Positions 1-9,832 of a stretch of 64,000 nucleotides of DNA are shown here, piece after piece. Location of the stretch: contig MU626326.1 of the NCBI GenBank assembly GCA_025603075.1, forward strand, positions 36,691 to 100,690, given 5' to 3'. Each line of letters begins with the position of its first letter. Within the stretch, counting starts at the first letter, position 1. This DNA comes from Neoconidiobolus thromboides FSU 785 (lineage: Eukaryota > Entomophthoromycota > Entomophthoromycetes > Entomophthorales > Neoconidiobolaceae). The notes under the pieces were generated by a model. That model was not told where the DNA came from and searched no databases. It saw only the letters and a program-made list of their open reading frames with translations. A program made the translations under genes and the position numbers.

Positions 1-909
1 ATTATTAACTACATTGTTAGTTGGAGATAAAGCTTTAGGTACGTCAGGTGACAGATTATTTTTTTCAATTTTGGTTTTAGGTTTGGTTACTGGTGGAGAT
101 GGTATAACCTCATTATCCTAAAAAATAAAGAATAAAAATTTAATTTTACTATAAATAATAAAACAAGCTACGTTTTCTACATCAATTAAGGAAGTTTCAT
201 TTATGTCATTTTGATTGCTTTGGCCATTCTGACAATAACTCGACACATTATATCGAATGCCTATTTCTTCAAGATATTTTTCAATTAGTTCTTCACCTGG
301 TGGAGTTACATCAAGTTTTTTTATTATCTAATTAAATTTGTATACTCAATATCAGTTACTTACTTATAAAAAATAAATTACATTCGAATTAACTAAATGG
401 TCTTGATCTTGCATAGCTTTTACTACATATTCTTTACCATATTTCATGGCAAATTGGTCACGAATCATAACTAACTCTTTAATTTCTCCACATCTTGCTG
501 AACAGTAAATTAAACTTTGGACCCCTTCAATTAAACTTGGGTCTAGATCACTTTAATTTATGTACTATTAATTTTTTATTTTTATATAAGTTTTTGAGTT
601 TACCCATTTAATTCTAACAATGAAAATCGAGCTAATAATAATTCACAAAATAATTCCAATACTTCTAAAGCTTCACAATAGTTGTCTTCTCGGATAATAT
701 TTTCTACCTGAATTTTTTATTCATTTTAGTTTATTATTCATCTACTAAACGCTTACCCTTATCTTTGCCGATTCTAATTTATCGTCCGCTAATAATAAAG
801 AAATTTCTTTTCTTAATTTTAAACTTAAGTTTTCTTTTTTTGCCCTTAATAATTTTACTCGATTGATACTAAGTTTCAAATGAATCTTTAATCTTGCTGA
901 ACTAAACAT
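1..909 (-). CDS. IST1: IST1-like ESCRT-III protein, 3' part missing at window edge
   Basis: Ist1 is an ESCRT-III-related protein that regulates Vps4 and membrane scission in endosomal sorting and cytokinesis. Five exons join in phase: 909-757, 707-604, 550-382, 327-172 and 117-1, with GT-AG introns of about 50 nt. The start is the first ATG, opening MFSSARLKIHLKLSINRVKL. The helical Ist1 core follows, with the family signatures RVENIIREDNYCEALEVLEL and CELLLARFSLLE, then a segment ending GEELIEKYLEEIGIRYNV that matches the end of the Ist1 domain. The last exon starts a Pro/Lys-rich linker and runs off the window, so any C-terminal MIM motif is not visible. The family assignment is confident; the last exon is less certain. 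Confidence 0.9.
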
Positions 910-1881
910 TATTATAATATTTTAATTGATACTTATTTTCATTAAATAATAGTTATAATGTATTAACAAACATTAAAAATAAAAATAAAAATTTCGGATT
1001 TATAAGAAATTCATAGGTAAGTATACTTTACAACAAATCATCAAGCTTATAGAAATTAGAATGAGGTCACGTTCAAATTTCCAAAAATAAAAATAAAAAA
1101 TAAATACTAGATCAATAACCTTATATTTATCATATATCTTAAGATATATATAGCTACTGATTATTAAGAAGTATATTATAATAAAAAGATTTCAACAAAA
1201 AAGAAGAAGATATCAAAAATCATATAGAAACATAGTGATATTTTTAATGATGGACTAGGTTATCAACCGATACCTTACATGTAATAAACAAAATAACAAG
1301 AGAAGCTGAATTTTAGCAGAATAGACTTAAGTTTATATATCAAGTACATGGTATTTAATAGAAATTCAGAAAGTCATAATTAGCAGTATAAAAAAAGTCT
1401 ATCAGATAAGCTCAATAATATGTATAAACGTTAGGATATAAGTGCTACAAAATAATACAATATTGTATATCTAATAAAATGAGACTAAGTTATATATTGT
1501 AAATTATACTATAAAAAAACTTTTTAGAGATATAAAAGGAGTATATCTTAAGGTAAGTGTTTTAAAATATTTTATGAGATGCAGCTGCTAATTTTAAATT
1601 ATGTTACTATGCTTGTTATAGGATCCTCTATAGGAGCTAAGCTATAATAAATACAATTCCATCATACTTACTATTCAACTATATTTTCGAATGGGACTTA
1701 TCTTTAAAACATTTGACCTTTTAAATGTTTAATTGAACTTTATTATGTTTCATTAATTTCAAACTTTAAACAAAAAGTTAAAATTCACCCTAATTTCCTA
1801 ACCAATCAAAGCACAATTTAACGTGTTAGTCTTTATAAATAATTTAAAAAATTAAATAAGTTTTTTCTATAAATTATAGCA
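910..1881. other. Intergenic spacer, nothing recognised
   Basis: AT-rich spacer between two divergent genes (IST1 to the left, the TRIR-like gene to the right). Apart from A-rich tracts near 970-990 and 1090-1110, I see no RNA gene, repeat copy or coding stretch in it. Confidence 0.5.
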
Positions 1882-2528
1882 ATGAGCGAAAAATCATATA
1901 ATAAAGAAGTCGAAACCAAAAAGAATAAATTAGCGTAATATAAAGATTAGCTATTATAAAGTAATGTACTAAATATTTTGATAACTAGTAATAATCCTCA
2001 TTTAAACGTATTTACAAATGATGGTAGTTTTTTAGAAAGGTTTAAAAGTATGCAAAAAGAACAGGATGAAGCAAAGAAGAGGGAAATAGCACTTAAAAGG
2101 TAACTCAATTATAATATTTACCATTTATTTATAAAACAATTAAATCGCTTTTTTGGCTAAGATGGCTAATTTATGCCAACTACATTTTGTATCAATATGT
2201 TTTAGGTGCCAATTGTTCAATTAGTATTTATTGGAGTTTTTTTGTTTTCAATTTACTAACTTTTGATTTTTTATATTATTGCTAATAGAAAAAAAGAACT
2301 TGAGGATAGAATAGTAAGACTAATTATTATTATTTAGAAAGACCAGTTAATATCTTAATTTAGAAAAACCGAGGTAAAAGAAGTGCTAAAAAAAGAAAGG
2401 AAGAAGTTGAAGATAAAAATAAACAAAATAAAGATAAAATGGTTAAAGGTTATCTAAGGGAGCTTAAGAATCAGGCGGAGAATAAAAATGGTTTGGAAGC
2501 TAGAAAAAGTCCTACCAATGGTAATTAA
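1882..2528 (+). CDS. Small protein similar to the TRIR (C19orf43) family
   Basis: Four exons (1882-1934, 1989-2099, 2289-2313, 2364-2528) join in phase to give about 117 residues. The N-terminal half carries NVFTNDGSFLERFKSMQ, which matches the most conserved motif of animal TRIR (telomerase RNA component interacting RNase). The rest is almost entirely charged (Lys/Glu/Arg) and contains KNRGKRSAKKRK, like the basic second half of TRIR. No other domain, signal peptide or membrane segment is visible. The role in RNA metabolism is inferred from the animal protein only. Exon 3 is just 25 nt, which weakens the model slightly; the intron before exon 4 must use the second of two possible AG acceptors because the first runs into a stop codon. 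Confidence 0.6.
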
Positions 2529-3278
2529 GCCTTGATTTATTTTTCTTATTGAATAAAATTTTTTTGTATGAAGGTTTAAATAATTGTATTTGTCCATTTA
2601 GTTAACTGAACCAATTATCATGATGCATTATAATATATTATTTGTGTTTATATTATTTTGAGTATAGTGGAATTAAGAATAATTTATAGTGATGTAATTG
2701 AAATATATTATTATCAAATAAGTTTACTCCAAGCTTTAATATGCTGTTTTATAATTTATTATTTAAACATCTTTAAAACGCTATTATATAATATTCTAAT
2801 AGATCAGTGTATATATGTGTATTTTTTTTAATACTTTGCCCATTTTCTAATTAGTTTATGATTTATAAAAATTACCATTTAGTTTTTCAAAAACAGGGTG
2901 ATACTATAAAATTAATATAAAAATTAGTCAGAACATAATTTCTTATAAATCTACATGTATTGCTTTTTGAATTAGTAAAAAAAATACAAAAATTAATATA
3001 TACGGCTTATGTGAAGCTGTAAACATGTGCAAATAAAGGTATCAATAGCGTTTTTTATTGTAATAAATTCCATATGAAATTAACTATTAAATCATTTTTA
3101 AACTTACAAAACTAAATTAAGATAAAATCATTTTAAGTAAATTTAATTGGCTACATTTACATAAGCTCAATCCCATTATAATTTCTGAAAAAACTAAAAG
3201 GAAATCCATCTTTTTGAAAAGGTAAAGATGAATAAATTAAAAAATGACTATTATTAATAAATCAGATTAATTTAGAAG
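2529..3278. other. Intergenic spacer, nothing recognised
   Basis: About 750 bases of AT-rich DNA between two plus-strand genes. I found no coding stretch, tRNA or repeat copy. Confidence 0.5.
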
Positions 3279-3945
3279 ATGCCTAAAAATAAGGGAAAGG
3301 TAATAATAGAAAAGGGCTATTATTAAAGAAAGTATATTAATAAATAAAAAGGGAGGTAAGAATCGCCGTAGAGGAAAGAATGAAAATGAGAACACAAAAA
3401 GAGAGTTAATTTTAGCCGATGAAGGGCAAGGTAAATAGTCAAATATCTTGGCTAACTACATAACTAACAGAACATTAAATTTTTCAAAAAAATTAGAATA
3501 TGCTCAAGTTTTAACCATGTTGGGTAATGGACGTTTAACAGCACAAAGTTTCGATGGTACAAAAAGGTTAGCTTTGATCAGAGGAAAAATGCGCAAGAAA
3601 GTTTGGATTTCAGCAGGTGATATTATTCTATTATCTCTAAGAGATTTCCAAGATGATAAAGCTGATGTTATCATGAAATACACTCCGGATGAAGCTCGTG
3701 CTTTAAAATCTCAAGGTGCTATTCCCGATACTGGTAAATGTTACATTTTTGTTTTGTGTTACTTGTATATTAATATGCTTTTTTAGCTCAAATCAATGAA
3801 AATGCAGGTGGAGATGAAGATGAAGACGTTGGTTTCGATTTCGATTCAGAAGCTGAAGATGGTGAAGCTGAGGAAGTTGATATTGATGATGTAAGTTCAA
3901 TAGATTATAATCGAAAATAGATAATAATAGTGATTTTAGATTTAA
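3279..3945 (+). CDS. TIF11: Translation initiation factor eIF1A
   Basis: eIF1A binds the A site of the 40S subunit and promotes scanning and start-codon selection. Five exons (3279-3299, 3352-3430, 3497-3733, 3787-3890, 3940-3945) give 148 residues, the usual size. The product opens [20 protein letters not shown] (basic N-terminal tail) and has the OB-fold core with [13 protein letters not shown] and [14 protein letters not shown]. The acidic C-terminal tail ends DIDDI, the same end as the animal protein. That end is only reached by splicing from 3890 to 3940, so the last coding exon is one Ile codon plus the TAA. Reading through the intron would instead end at a TAG a few codons later without the conserved tail. 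Confidence 0.96.
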
Positions 3946-4203
3946 GTTAAGTGTACATTGTATATTAAAGTTATCATCCACTTTTGATTCTCCCCTTTTC
4001 TTTCGGCGGTTTTTAAATAGGAATATAGAACTACTGCGTTAACTTTTTTCTTTTAAATTTTTTTTATGATTGTTTATTGTTTATATTTTTGGTTCAAAAC
4101 TATAGGTTAGCCGGTAATATCAGTCCAAATTTTTTATACTGATTTGTAATAAAAAACAAAATAAAATATAAAATGACAATAAAATATAAAATTTAATAAA
4201 CTT

Positions 4204-4686
4204 TTACCCCCATTCTGGAAGTTGGGTAAAATCCTCATTAATGGACGATGGCTTTAAAGAAGGAGGTAGTTCGTTTTTATGTTTCAACAACTCGAAAGGC
4301 ATTGAATCATCAAACAAAATGAACAACTTTGGCTATTCAAATAAACATTATATATCCAATCATAAAAAACTTCAACTTACCTTTTTGACTATTCTAAAAG
4401 TTTCCTCTGCAGGAAAACCACGGTAATAATTCGGAGGTTTACCTTCAATTTCTCTATCTATATTTAAAAAGGAAGACTATTAAAGATTCAATTTGGTTAA
4501 CTTTTATTTTACTCACTATAAGCTTTATAGTAGTCTTTTTTACTTCTTAAATGCATAGTGGATACATTATGTTGCTTGATGTTGACTCGGTTATTTAATA
4601 AATATCTATTACAATGATCACAATAATCTAGTCTAATTTTAATTTTATTTGATTATTAATTGCTAGTTTTTACATCGCTTTCCCAT
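4204..4686 (-). CDS. U1-C-type C2H2 zinc-finger protein, ZMAT5-like
   Basis: Four exons (4686-4674, 4627-4517, 4457-4381, 4332-4204) give 109 residues. The N-terminus MGKRYYCDHC begins a U1-C/matrin-type C2H2 finger (C-x2-C ... H-x5-H) almost identical in its opening to ZMAT5, the U11/U12-20K protein of the minor spliceosome. The C-terminus NELPPSLKPS...LPEWG also resembles the Pro-rich ZMAT5 tail. The CCCH finger that sits between these parts in animal ZMAT5 is absent: the middle has no cysteines. The exon 1 splice is inferred; an AG five bases earlier would give an in-frame stop. An snRNP-binding role is an inference from the finger type. It could instead be a distinct short fungal U1-C-like protein. 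Confidence 0.7.
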
Positions 4687-5174
4687 TTTGTTATGGCTAG
4701 TTTGATTAAGAATTATTGTAAATTGAAATAAATGATTGGCTTTTGTTTGATTTTATTTTGCTCATTTCTGATTTTTGAAGTGGAAAATTATTTTTCTTAT
4801 CCTTATTTTTAAATTATGTATTCTCATTTATGACTATTATTTTAAAAAACAAAGTATATTTGTGAAATAAAAAATGATTTTTTAATTAAACTTTTTATTT
4901 AACATAATTATTCATTATTTGTTATGTATAAAGCAATCTTAATAAAGGGTCAATAAACAATTTAATAAATCTATTCAACTAAATAATAAAAGAACATAAT
5001 TATGCGATGATTCATATAGACAAATAAAATAAGAATAAATTAGGATTCTAAACTACAATTGGACAAAAAATAATTATACTACTTTAATTGACCATAAACT
5101 CAAAAATAAGAGTAATTGACAACAAATTCAAATGAACTAATTTTCAAAACACTTTATTAAAATAGTTTATTATA
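4687..5174. other. Divergent promoter region
   Basis: About 490 bases of AT-rich DNA between the ZMAT5-like gene (minus) and the AFF-like gene (plus). It must hold both promoters, but I see no clear TATA box or repeat. Confidence 0.45.
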
Positions 5175-7574
5175 ATGAGTAAAGACAAGTTACCAACAAA
5201 AGACTATCTGATAAAGCAGTTGGATACCATGATTAAAGGTCTGCCAGTAAAAAACAAGAAGGTATCTGAGCAAAACGAAACAAAAGAAGGTATTATGGAC
5301 TTTATATCCAAAGTGAGGAGAACAACGAAATTAGGTCTTAAAAGTAAGTTAAATCCAGAAAGAGACATAAAGATACTTAAGGGAAGAAGAGGGGACTCAG
5401 CAATCAAGATATTATTTAAAAGACTGGATCGAAATAATTTGGAAACAGAATACAGTGAAGTAAATAATTATAATGGTACTACCTCAGCTCAACAAAGAAG
5501 AAGTAAAGTAGAACTAAAAGAGCCTGTAGTTAATAATATTACTACAAAAAGTACAAGAGCAACTTATACAAACAAGCCAAATGATGATCATGCTACTTCT
5601 ACTCGTACAATAAATAAAGATATCTCAAATGATAGGTCAGCTCCTATAGGTAGAACCAAAGTGTCAGAAACTAATTTTAAAAAACTTGGTGAATTTACTA
5701 TGAAGCCTATGGAACGTGTCACATCGAAAACTAGTATAGCTCCAGCAGCCAAAAGAGCCAATATTGATAAAGCTGAAATACTCAATAAGTCTAACAATAT
5801 TTCATGTAAAAGTCAACAAGAAAGTAGAAACTCGATGACTAAACCTAGTAGAAGTAGCAATCCATCTAGTAATAAAGGTTATAACGAGGAAAATCAATAT
5901 TTAAGGCATAAAAATGAAAGAGGTCCTAATCCTGGGATAGGTATTCAAAATGAAATAACAAATTATGCCAATGGTTATTCAGAAATAAAACAGACAGAAA
6001 AGGACAAAAGGGCACTTGAATCTGGAAGAACAGGTCAAGGCGTTGTTGGAGAAAAGGGTGAAGGTGTTAGATTAGAGTATAACAAACTCCCAAAAATTAA
6101 AAAGTTTACTGAAGAAGCTAAAGCAAGGATTATAACTGAAAAGAAAGAGTTAGAAGGACAAAAAGAAAAGGCAGCAAAAGAAAGATCAAATAGTGGCATT
6201 GTGGATCCATTGGCACTCCATATCCAAAAGGTAAAGCAACATCCACTTCTAGCTGGTACTAGGAATGCTGAAGTTTTTCATGATGAAAATCAGAGGCAAG
6301 ATTCTTATGGTAATAGACTTGATGCTAATTATTACGACGACCCAAGATCTAATATTAATTATAATGCAGGAGGGCCTAATCATAGCCATGACGGAGGAAG
6401 ATCCAATTCTAATTATAATGAAGATAAATTTAACTATGATACAGGAAGGTCTAGTTATAATTATGATGAAGGAAGAGATAACTCTGACTATAACGGAGGG
6501 AGACCTGTTGTTAATTATGACGCACCTAGATCTAATACCAATTATGATACAGGAAGATCTAACCATTATATTACAAATAGTAACAGTGGGTCAAGGACTT
6601 CTTATCAACCTCAGCAGGCTTATAGATTGCACGATTCAGACACTTTTGAAAGTAAGTGGGGGAAACCCAAAGTACGTACTAATGCTAACAACTATTTCGC
6701 CAACCGAGGAGATAGAACACCTTATCATGACTTAAATGGTACTCCTAATAATCAACATCATAATGATAATATCAAATCAGGTCTGCACCCAACGGATTTT
6801 ACACAAGCCAACTCAGGTACATATGAACCGGTTTATACTAATTTTTCGTCACCTCATGATGGTGATACTACTAAGTCTGAACAACCCATAAAGTTGGATT
6901 ATCCAGCTCCTTTACCAAGAGATACTCCAGAAAATATTAAGTCCCTCTATGAATTGTATCGTGTTAAAGCCAAAGAAATTAAGGATATTAGTACTAAATA
7001 TGATAAGAGTTCCAATGAATTTAAATTAGCTTATATGCAAGCTATGTTCTTTCATATTAAATGTATTTCATTTGTTCCACACGCTGATGAAGCTTTAAAG
7101 ACTGTTTATCAAGCCCTTCTTTATTGGCAATCTTTATTGCCTACCACTAATTACTTATTGCAAACTACTATTTATCATTCAATCCATCGTCCTCTTCTTC
7201 CAGTTTTGTATTTAGTTAAAGCAATTATCTATCGTAATATTGTAATTTGTGGGGAAGTATTATTAAACAATAGTGAATATGAAGGCTCAGGGTTGAAAGA
7301 AGTATTAATTGAAGCTTTAGATTTATCACGCAGGTTCTATAGGAGTGCAAGAAAAGAATTTGTAGATTTAGGTAAAGTTAAAATTTACCAACCAGTGTTT
7401 GATTTCTTTTCAGAATCAGCGCCAAAGTATTTCCCTGTCGATTTTACAGCTCAGTTTGATCATGGTTATTTATTCTTCTTTCTAAGAAGTATCTTTACGA
7501 TTAATATTAAAACTAGTGGGATTAACTTTGACATTGTACCAGATGACTTAGAAAAGTATCATGTAGAAACTTGA
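5175..7574 (+). CDS. Large disordered protein with a helical C-terminal domain, possibly AFF (AF4/FMR2)-like
   Basis: A single uninterrupted reading frame of 799 residues. Residues 1-560 or so are low complexity and rich in Lys, Asn, Ser and Gly. A degenerate run of about eight units near residues 390-470 follows the pattern G-R-S-x2-N-Y-(D/N), for example GRSSYNYDEGRDNSDYNGGR. Residues 575-790 are ordered and helical. The stretch around YRVKAKEIKDISTKY and FKLAYMQAMFFHIKC resembles the start of the C-terminal homology domain of AFF scaffold proteins of the super elongation complex, and LLPVLYLVKAIIYRN could be its next helix. That is my inference from spacing and hydrophobic pattern; a new fungal family is equally possible. 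No catalytic motif, signal peptide or membrane segment is seen. The ORF is clearly real; the function is uncertain. Confidence 0.75.
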   Translation: MSKDKLPTKDYLIKQLDTMIKGLPVKNKKVSEQNETKEGIMDFISKVRRTTKLGLKSKLNPERDIKILKGRRGDSAIKILFKRLDRNNLETEYSEVNNYNGTTSAQQRRSKVELKEPVVNNITTKSTRATYTNKPNDDHATSTRTINKDISNDRSAPIGRTKVSETNFKKLGEFTMKPMERVTSKTSIAPAAKRANIDKAEILNKSNNISCKSQQESRNSMTKPSRSSNPSSNKGYNEENQYLRHKNERGPNPGIGIQNEITNYANGYSEIKQTEKDKRALESGRTGQGVVGEKGEGVRLEYNKLPKIKKFTEEAKARIITEKKELEGQKEKAAKERSNSGIVDPLALHIQKVKQHPLLAGTRNAEVFHDENQRQDSYGNRLDANYYDDPRSNINYNAGGPNHSHDGGRSNSNYNEDKFNYDTGRSSYNYDEGRDNSDYNGGRPVVNYDAPRSNTNYDTGRSNHYITNSNSGSRTSYQPQQAYRLHDSDTFESKWGKPKVRTNANNYFANRGDRTPYHDLNGTPNNQHHNDNIKSGLHPTDFTQANSGTYEPVYTNFSSPHDGDTTKSEQPIKLDYPAPLPRDTPENIKSLYELYRVKAKEIKDISTKYDKSSNEFKLAYMQAMFFHIKCISFVPHADEALKTVYQALLYWQSLLPTTNYLLQTTIYHSIHRPLLPVLYLVKAIIYRNIVICGEVLLNNSEYEGSGLKEVLIEALDLSRRFYRSARKEFVDLGKVKIYQPVFDFFSESAPKYFPVDFTAQFDHGYLFFFLRSIFTINIKTSGINFDIVPDDLEKYHVET

Positions 7575-7826
7575 TTCTAAAGTTAAAAGTTGGATTTTTT
7601 GTACAAGAACTTTTAATAGGAATCTTTTTATGAGCTTGTTTAATTAATCCTATTGCTGTTTTATTAAATTGTAATATTATTGTATTTGTTATTTATAAAT
7701 TTGAATTTAACTAAAATATTTATTTGATGTCATTTTAAAACATAATATCATCTATTAATATTGAAAATAACCTAATGATAATTTAATATTTATAAAAATT
7801 AACCCTTTATTAATAGCTTGATTATT

Positions 7827-7988
7827 TTAATAAGTAGGACATGGTAAAGTGGTGGTAGTGGTAGTATAAGTGGTAGTGGTACTAGTTACGTAGGAAGTAA
7901 CATCCTTGCATCTTTTAGTATAACCATAACCATAACCTTGAGCAGCAATAGAAGTAGCAACGACAGTGATAAAGTAAATGAATTTCAT
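7827..7988 (-). CDS. Small secreted Thr-rich protein, copy 1
   Basis: Intact gene of 53 residues. A hydrophobic signal peptide (MKFIYFITVVATSIAAQ) is followed by a Gly/Tyr stretch, the basic segment YTKRCKDVT, a run of Thr, and the end LPCPTY. The mature peptide has two cysteines that could form one disulfide. A second intact copy lies at 9213-9368 and a broken one ends at 11011, all on the same strand and sharing N-terminus and promoter. The Thr run suggests O-glycosylation, as in cell-wall or mucin-like peptides; the function is unknown. It is too short for most gene callers, but conservation among copies makes it convincing. Confidence 0.8.
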   Translation of the reverse strand: MKFIYFITVVATSIAAQGYGYGYTKRCKDVTSYVTSTTTTYTTTTTTLPCPTY

Positions 7989-8053
7989 AGTTGGATATAT
8001 TGTTTTGACTTGAAGTTTGATTTTTAATATTAATGTTGATATTTTCTTTGCTA

Positions 8054-8061
8054 TTTATATA
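8054..8061 (-). promoter_or_regulatory. TATA box of secreted-protein copy 1
   Basis: TATATAAA on the minus strand, 66 bases upstream of the ATG at 7988. The sequence between it and the ATG is nearly identical to that upstream of the broken third copy. Confidence 0.55.
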
Positions 8062-9212
8062 CCAGTTTTTGCTATACAATAATTAAAAATAAGCCACAGA
8101 TTTTCGTACATTATCAGCATAATTAAAAATAATTATACTCAACTCAATTATAAGCCTAATAATTTAAATATATTTAAAGCTATAACAACTTGAAAGTTGT
8201 GTGTAGTTAAAGAAAACGATAATTTTAAATGGCATTAGATATAGTAAGGGCTCTTTAATATGATTATAGATAGTAAAATAGCACAGTTTTAAATCGTCTA
8301 TCTATCAAAGCCTGATATTTAAGCATGTGTGAGGTTAAAAGAAAGTTAAAACTCAAATATTTTTCCTATTTGGTTTAGATTTAAACTTATAAAATTATTA
8401 AGGCCAAAGAAAAACATAAGAAAAAACAATTGGTGATTGTAGCTATTTTAAAATCCTTGAGGAGTTTGGGGGATATGTCTTTATTTCATTTCATTATTAT
8501 TTTAATTAATTTAAAATTTAAAAAATCTTACCATTCCTTTGCAGAAAACAATGCTTTTATTTTAGTGTTTATGCTAATTTACTTTTTTTGGAATAATTTA
8601 AAATCGGTAAAGTTAAGCCTTGTATTTAAATTAACCTACAAGCAAACCGCTTGAGCTCAATTAAGCCCAGAGCAAGTACTCCAAAACAATAGGGTTTTGA
8701 TTAAACAAGAATATCTTTTTATACTTGCACATTATATTAAATATTAAAGTTTCTGAATGCTATAAGTGATTTTCCATAAAAATAATTACTTTTAGAACTA
8801 TCAGAGCAAATCCACAACTAAAACTTTGTATGATACCTCATGACTGCACTGTTATATACATTACAAATGCCATTGCCTCTATTTTAATAAACACTAATGG
8901 TACCAGATGAGCAATAAAAACCATAGTGATCTATTATTTCAACCTAAGATATCATTGTAAAAATTTTCATATTTCCATATTAAATTTGTGATTATTTAAC
9001 AAGTTTGAATTGCTGTAGAGGTCATACCTTGATATTTTTAAACCTAGTAATTTTAAAAATATTAACTTTAGTATCTAATTAAAGTAATAATATAGTAGTA
9101 GTAAGTTTTGAATGCTAGTATTACATTATAACATATAATACAGCTATATATAAAATAAAATAAAAAAGTAGTTGTTTAAATTTTCTGATGTTTTATTAAT
9201 AATTTGGTTATT
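8062..9212. other. Spacer within the secreted-protein cluster
   Basis: AT-rich DNA with no recognised gene. One 74-codon open frame at 8430-8654 has no family resemblance, signal or neighbour support, and I do not call it. Confidence 0.45.
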
Positions 9213-9368
9213 TTAATAGGTAGGGCATGGTAAAGTGGTATTAACGACAGTATAAATGGTCGTGGTACTAGTTACATAGAAAGTAACATCCTTGCATCTT
9301 TTAGTATAGTCGTAGCCTTGAACAACGATAGAAGTAGCAATGACGGTAATAAAGTAAATGAATTTCAT
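9213..9368 (-). CDS. Small secreted Thr-rich protein, copy 2
   Basis: Intact 51-residue paralogue of the gene at 7827-7988. It has the same signal peptide start (MKFIYFITVIATSIVVQ), the same YTKRCKDVT segment with the first cysteine, a shorter Thr/Val stretch and the same end LPCPTY. The Gly/Tyr stretch after the signal peptide is shorter than in copy 1. Its promoter has diverged from that of copies 1 and 3 but keeps a TATA box. The function is unknown. Confidence 0.8.
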   Translation of the reverse strand: MKFIYFITVIATSIVVQGYDYTKRCKDVTFYVTSTTTIYTVVNTTLPCPTY

Positions 9369-9430
9369 AGTCAAATGTATTATTGTGATCTAAATTTGGT
9401 TCCTTTTATGTTTTATTAATATTTTATTCT

Positions 9431-9438
9431 TATTTATA
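9431..9438 (-). promoter_or_regulatory. TATA box of secreted-protein copy 2
   Basis: TATAAATA on the minus strand, 63 bases upstream of the ATG at 9368. The spacing matches that seen for copy 1. Confidence 0.55.
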
Positions 9439-9794
9439 CATCACTTTTTCTATAAGATTGCTTTTAGTTCCTAATTTTTATTGTCCAAATACTAATATAA
9501 CAAACTTATTTTCTGCTTAAATTTAGCTAATCTATTTTGCACACTATTAGCATAATTAATTGAATTGGCAACTTATTTCAAGCCTAAAAAACGACTTTAA
9601 TTATGTAAAAATAAAGATAAACAATAGCATTAAGTGGGTTAATGAATACAAAGCTCGCCAACCTGAGTTTATATATTAATCTAAAGTATCTCTTTATAAA
9701 AAATCCTCTCGTACCATAGTAATTTAATCTACACATCCACTAAAGGGAGTTAAGCCCAGTTTGGTAGCTGTAAACGACTGCTAAAAAGCTAGAG

Positions 9795-9802
9795 TATATA
9801 AG
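9795..9802 (+). promoter_or_regulatory. TATA box of the repeat-containing secreted protein
   Basis: TATATAAG lies 31 bases before the ATG at 9833. It is the clearest TATA element in the window. Confidence 0.55.
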
Positions 9803-9832
9803 TTCGTAAATATACTAATATATCATTGAAAA

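Noticed and set aside
6249-6735. Long open frames on the minus strand and in the +1 frame within the AFF-like gene
   Set aside because: By-products of the GRS-NYD repeat; the products are monotonous Ile/Met runs.
8430-8654. 74-codon plus-strand ORF, hydrophobic
   Set aside because: No family likeness, poor composition (mostly Phe/Leu/Ile/Lys from AT-rich DNA) and no promoter-like element. A hydrophobic look is expected by chance here.
9700-9720. CCTCTCGTACCA, complementary to the sarcin-ricin loop core of large-subunit rRNA
   Set aside because: Only about 11 bases match and the flanks do not resemble rRNA; chance match.
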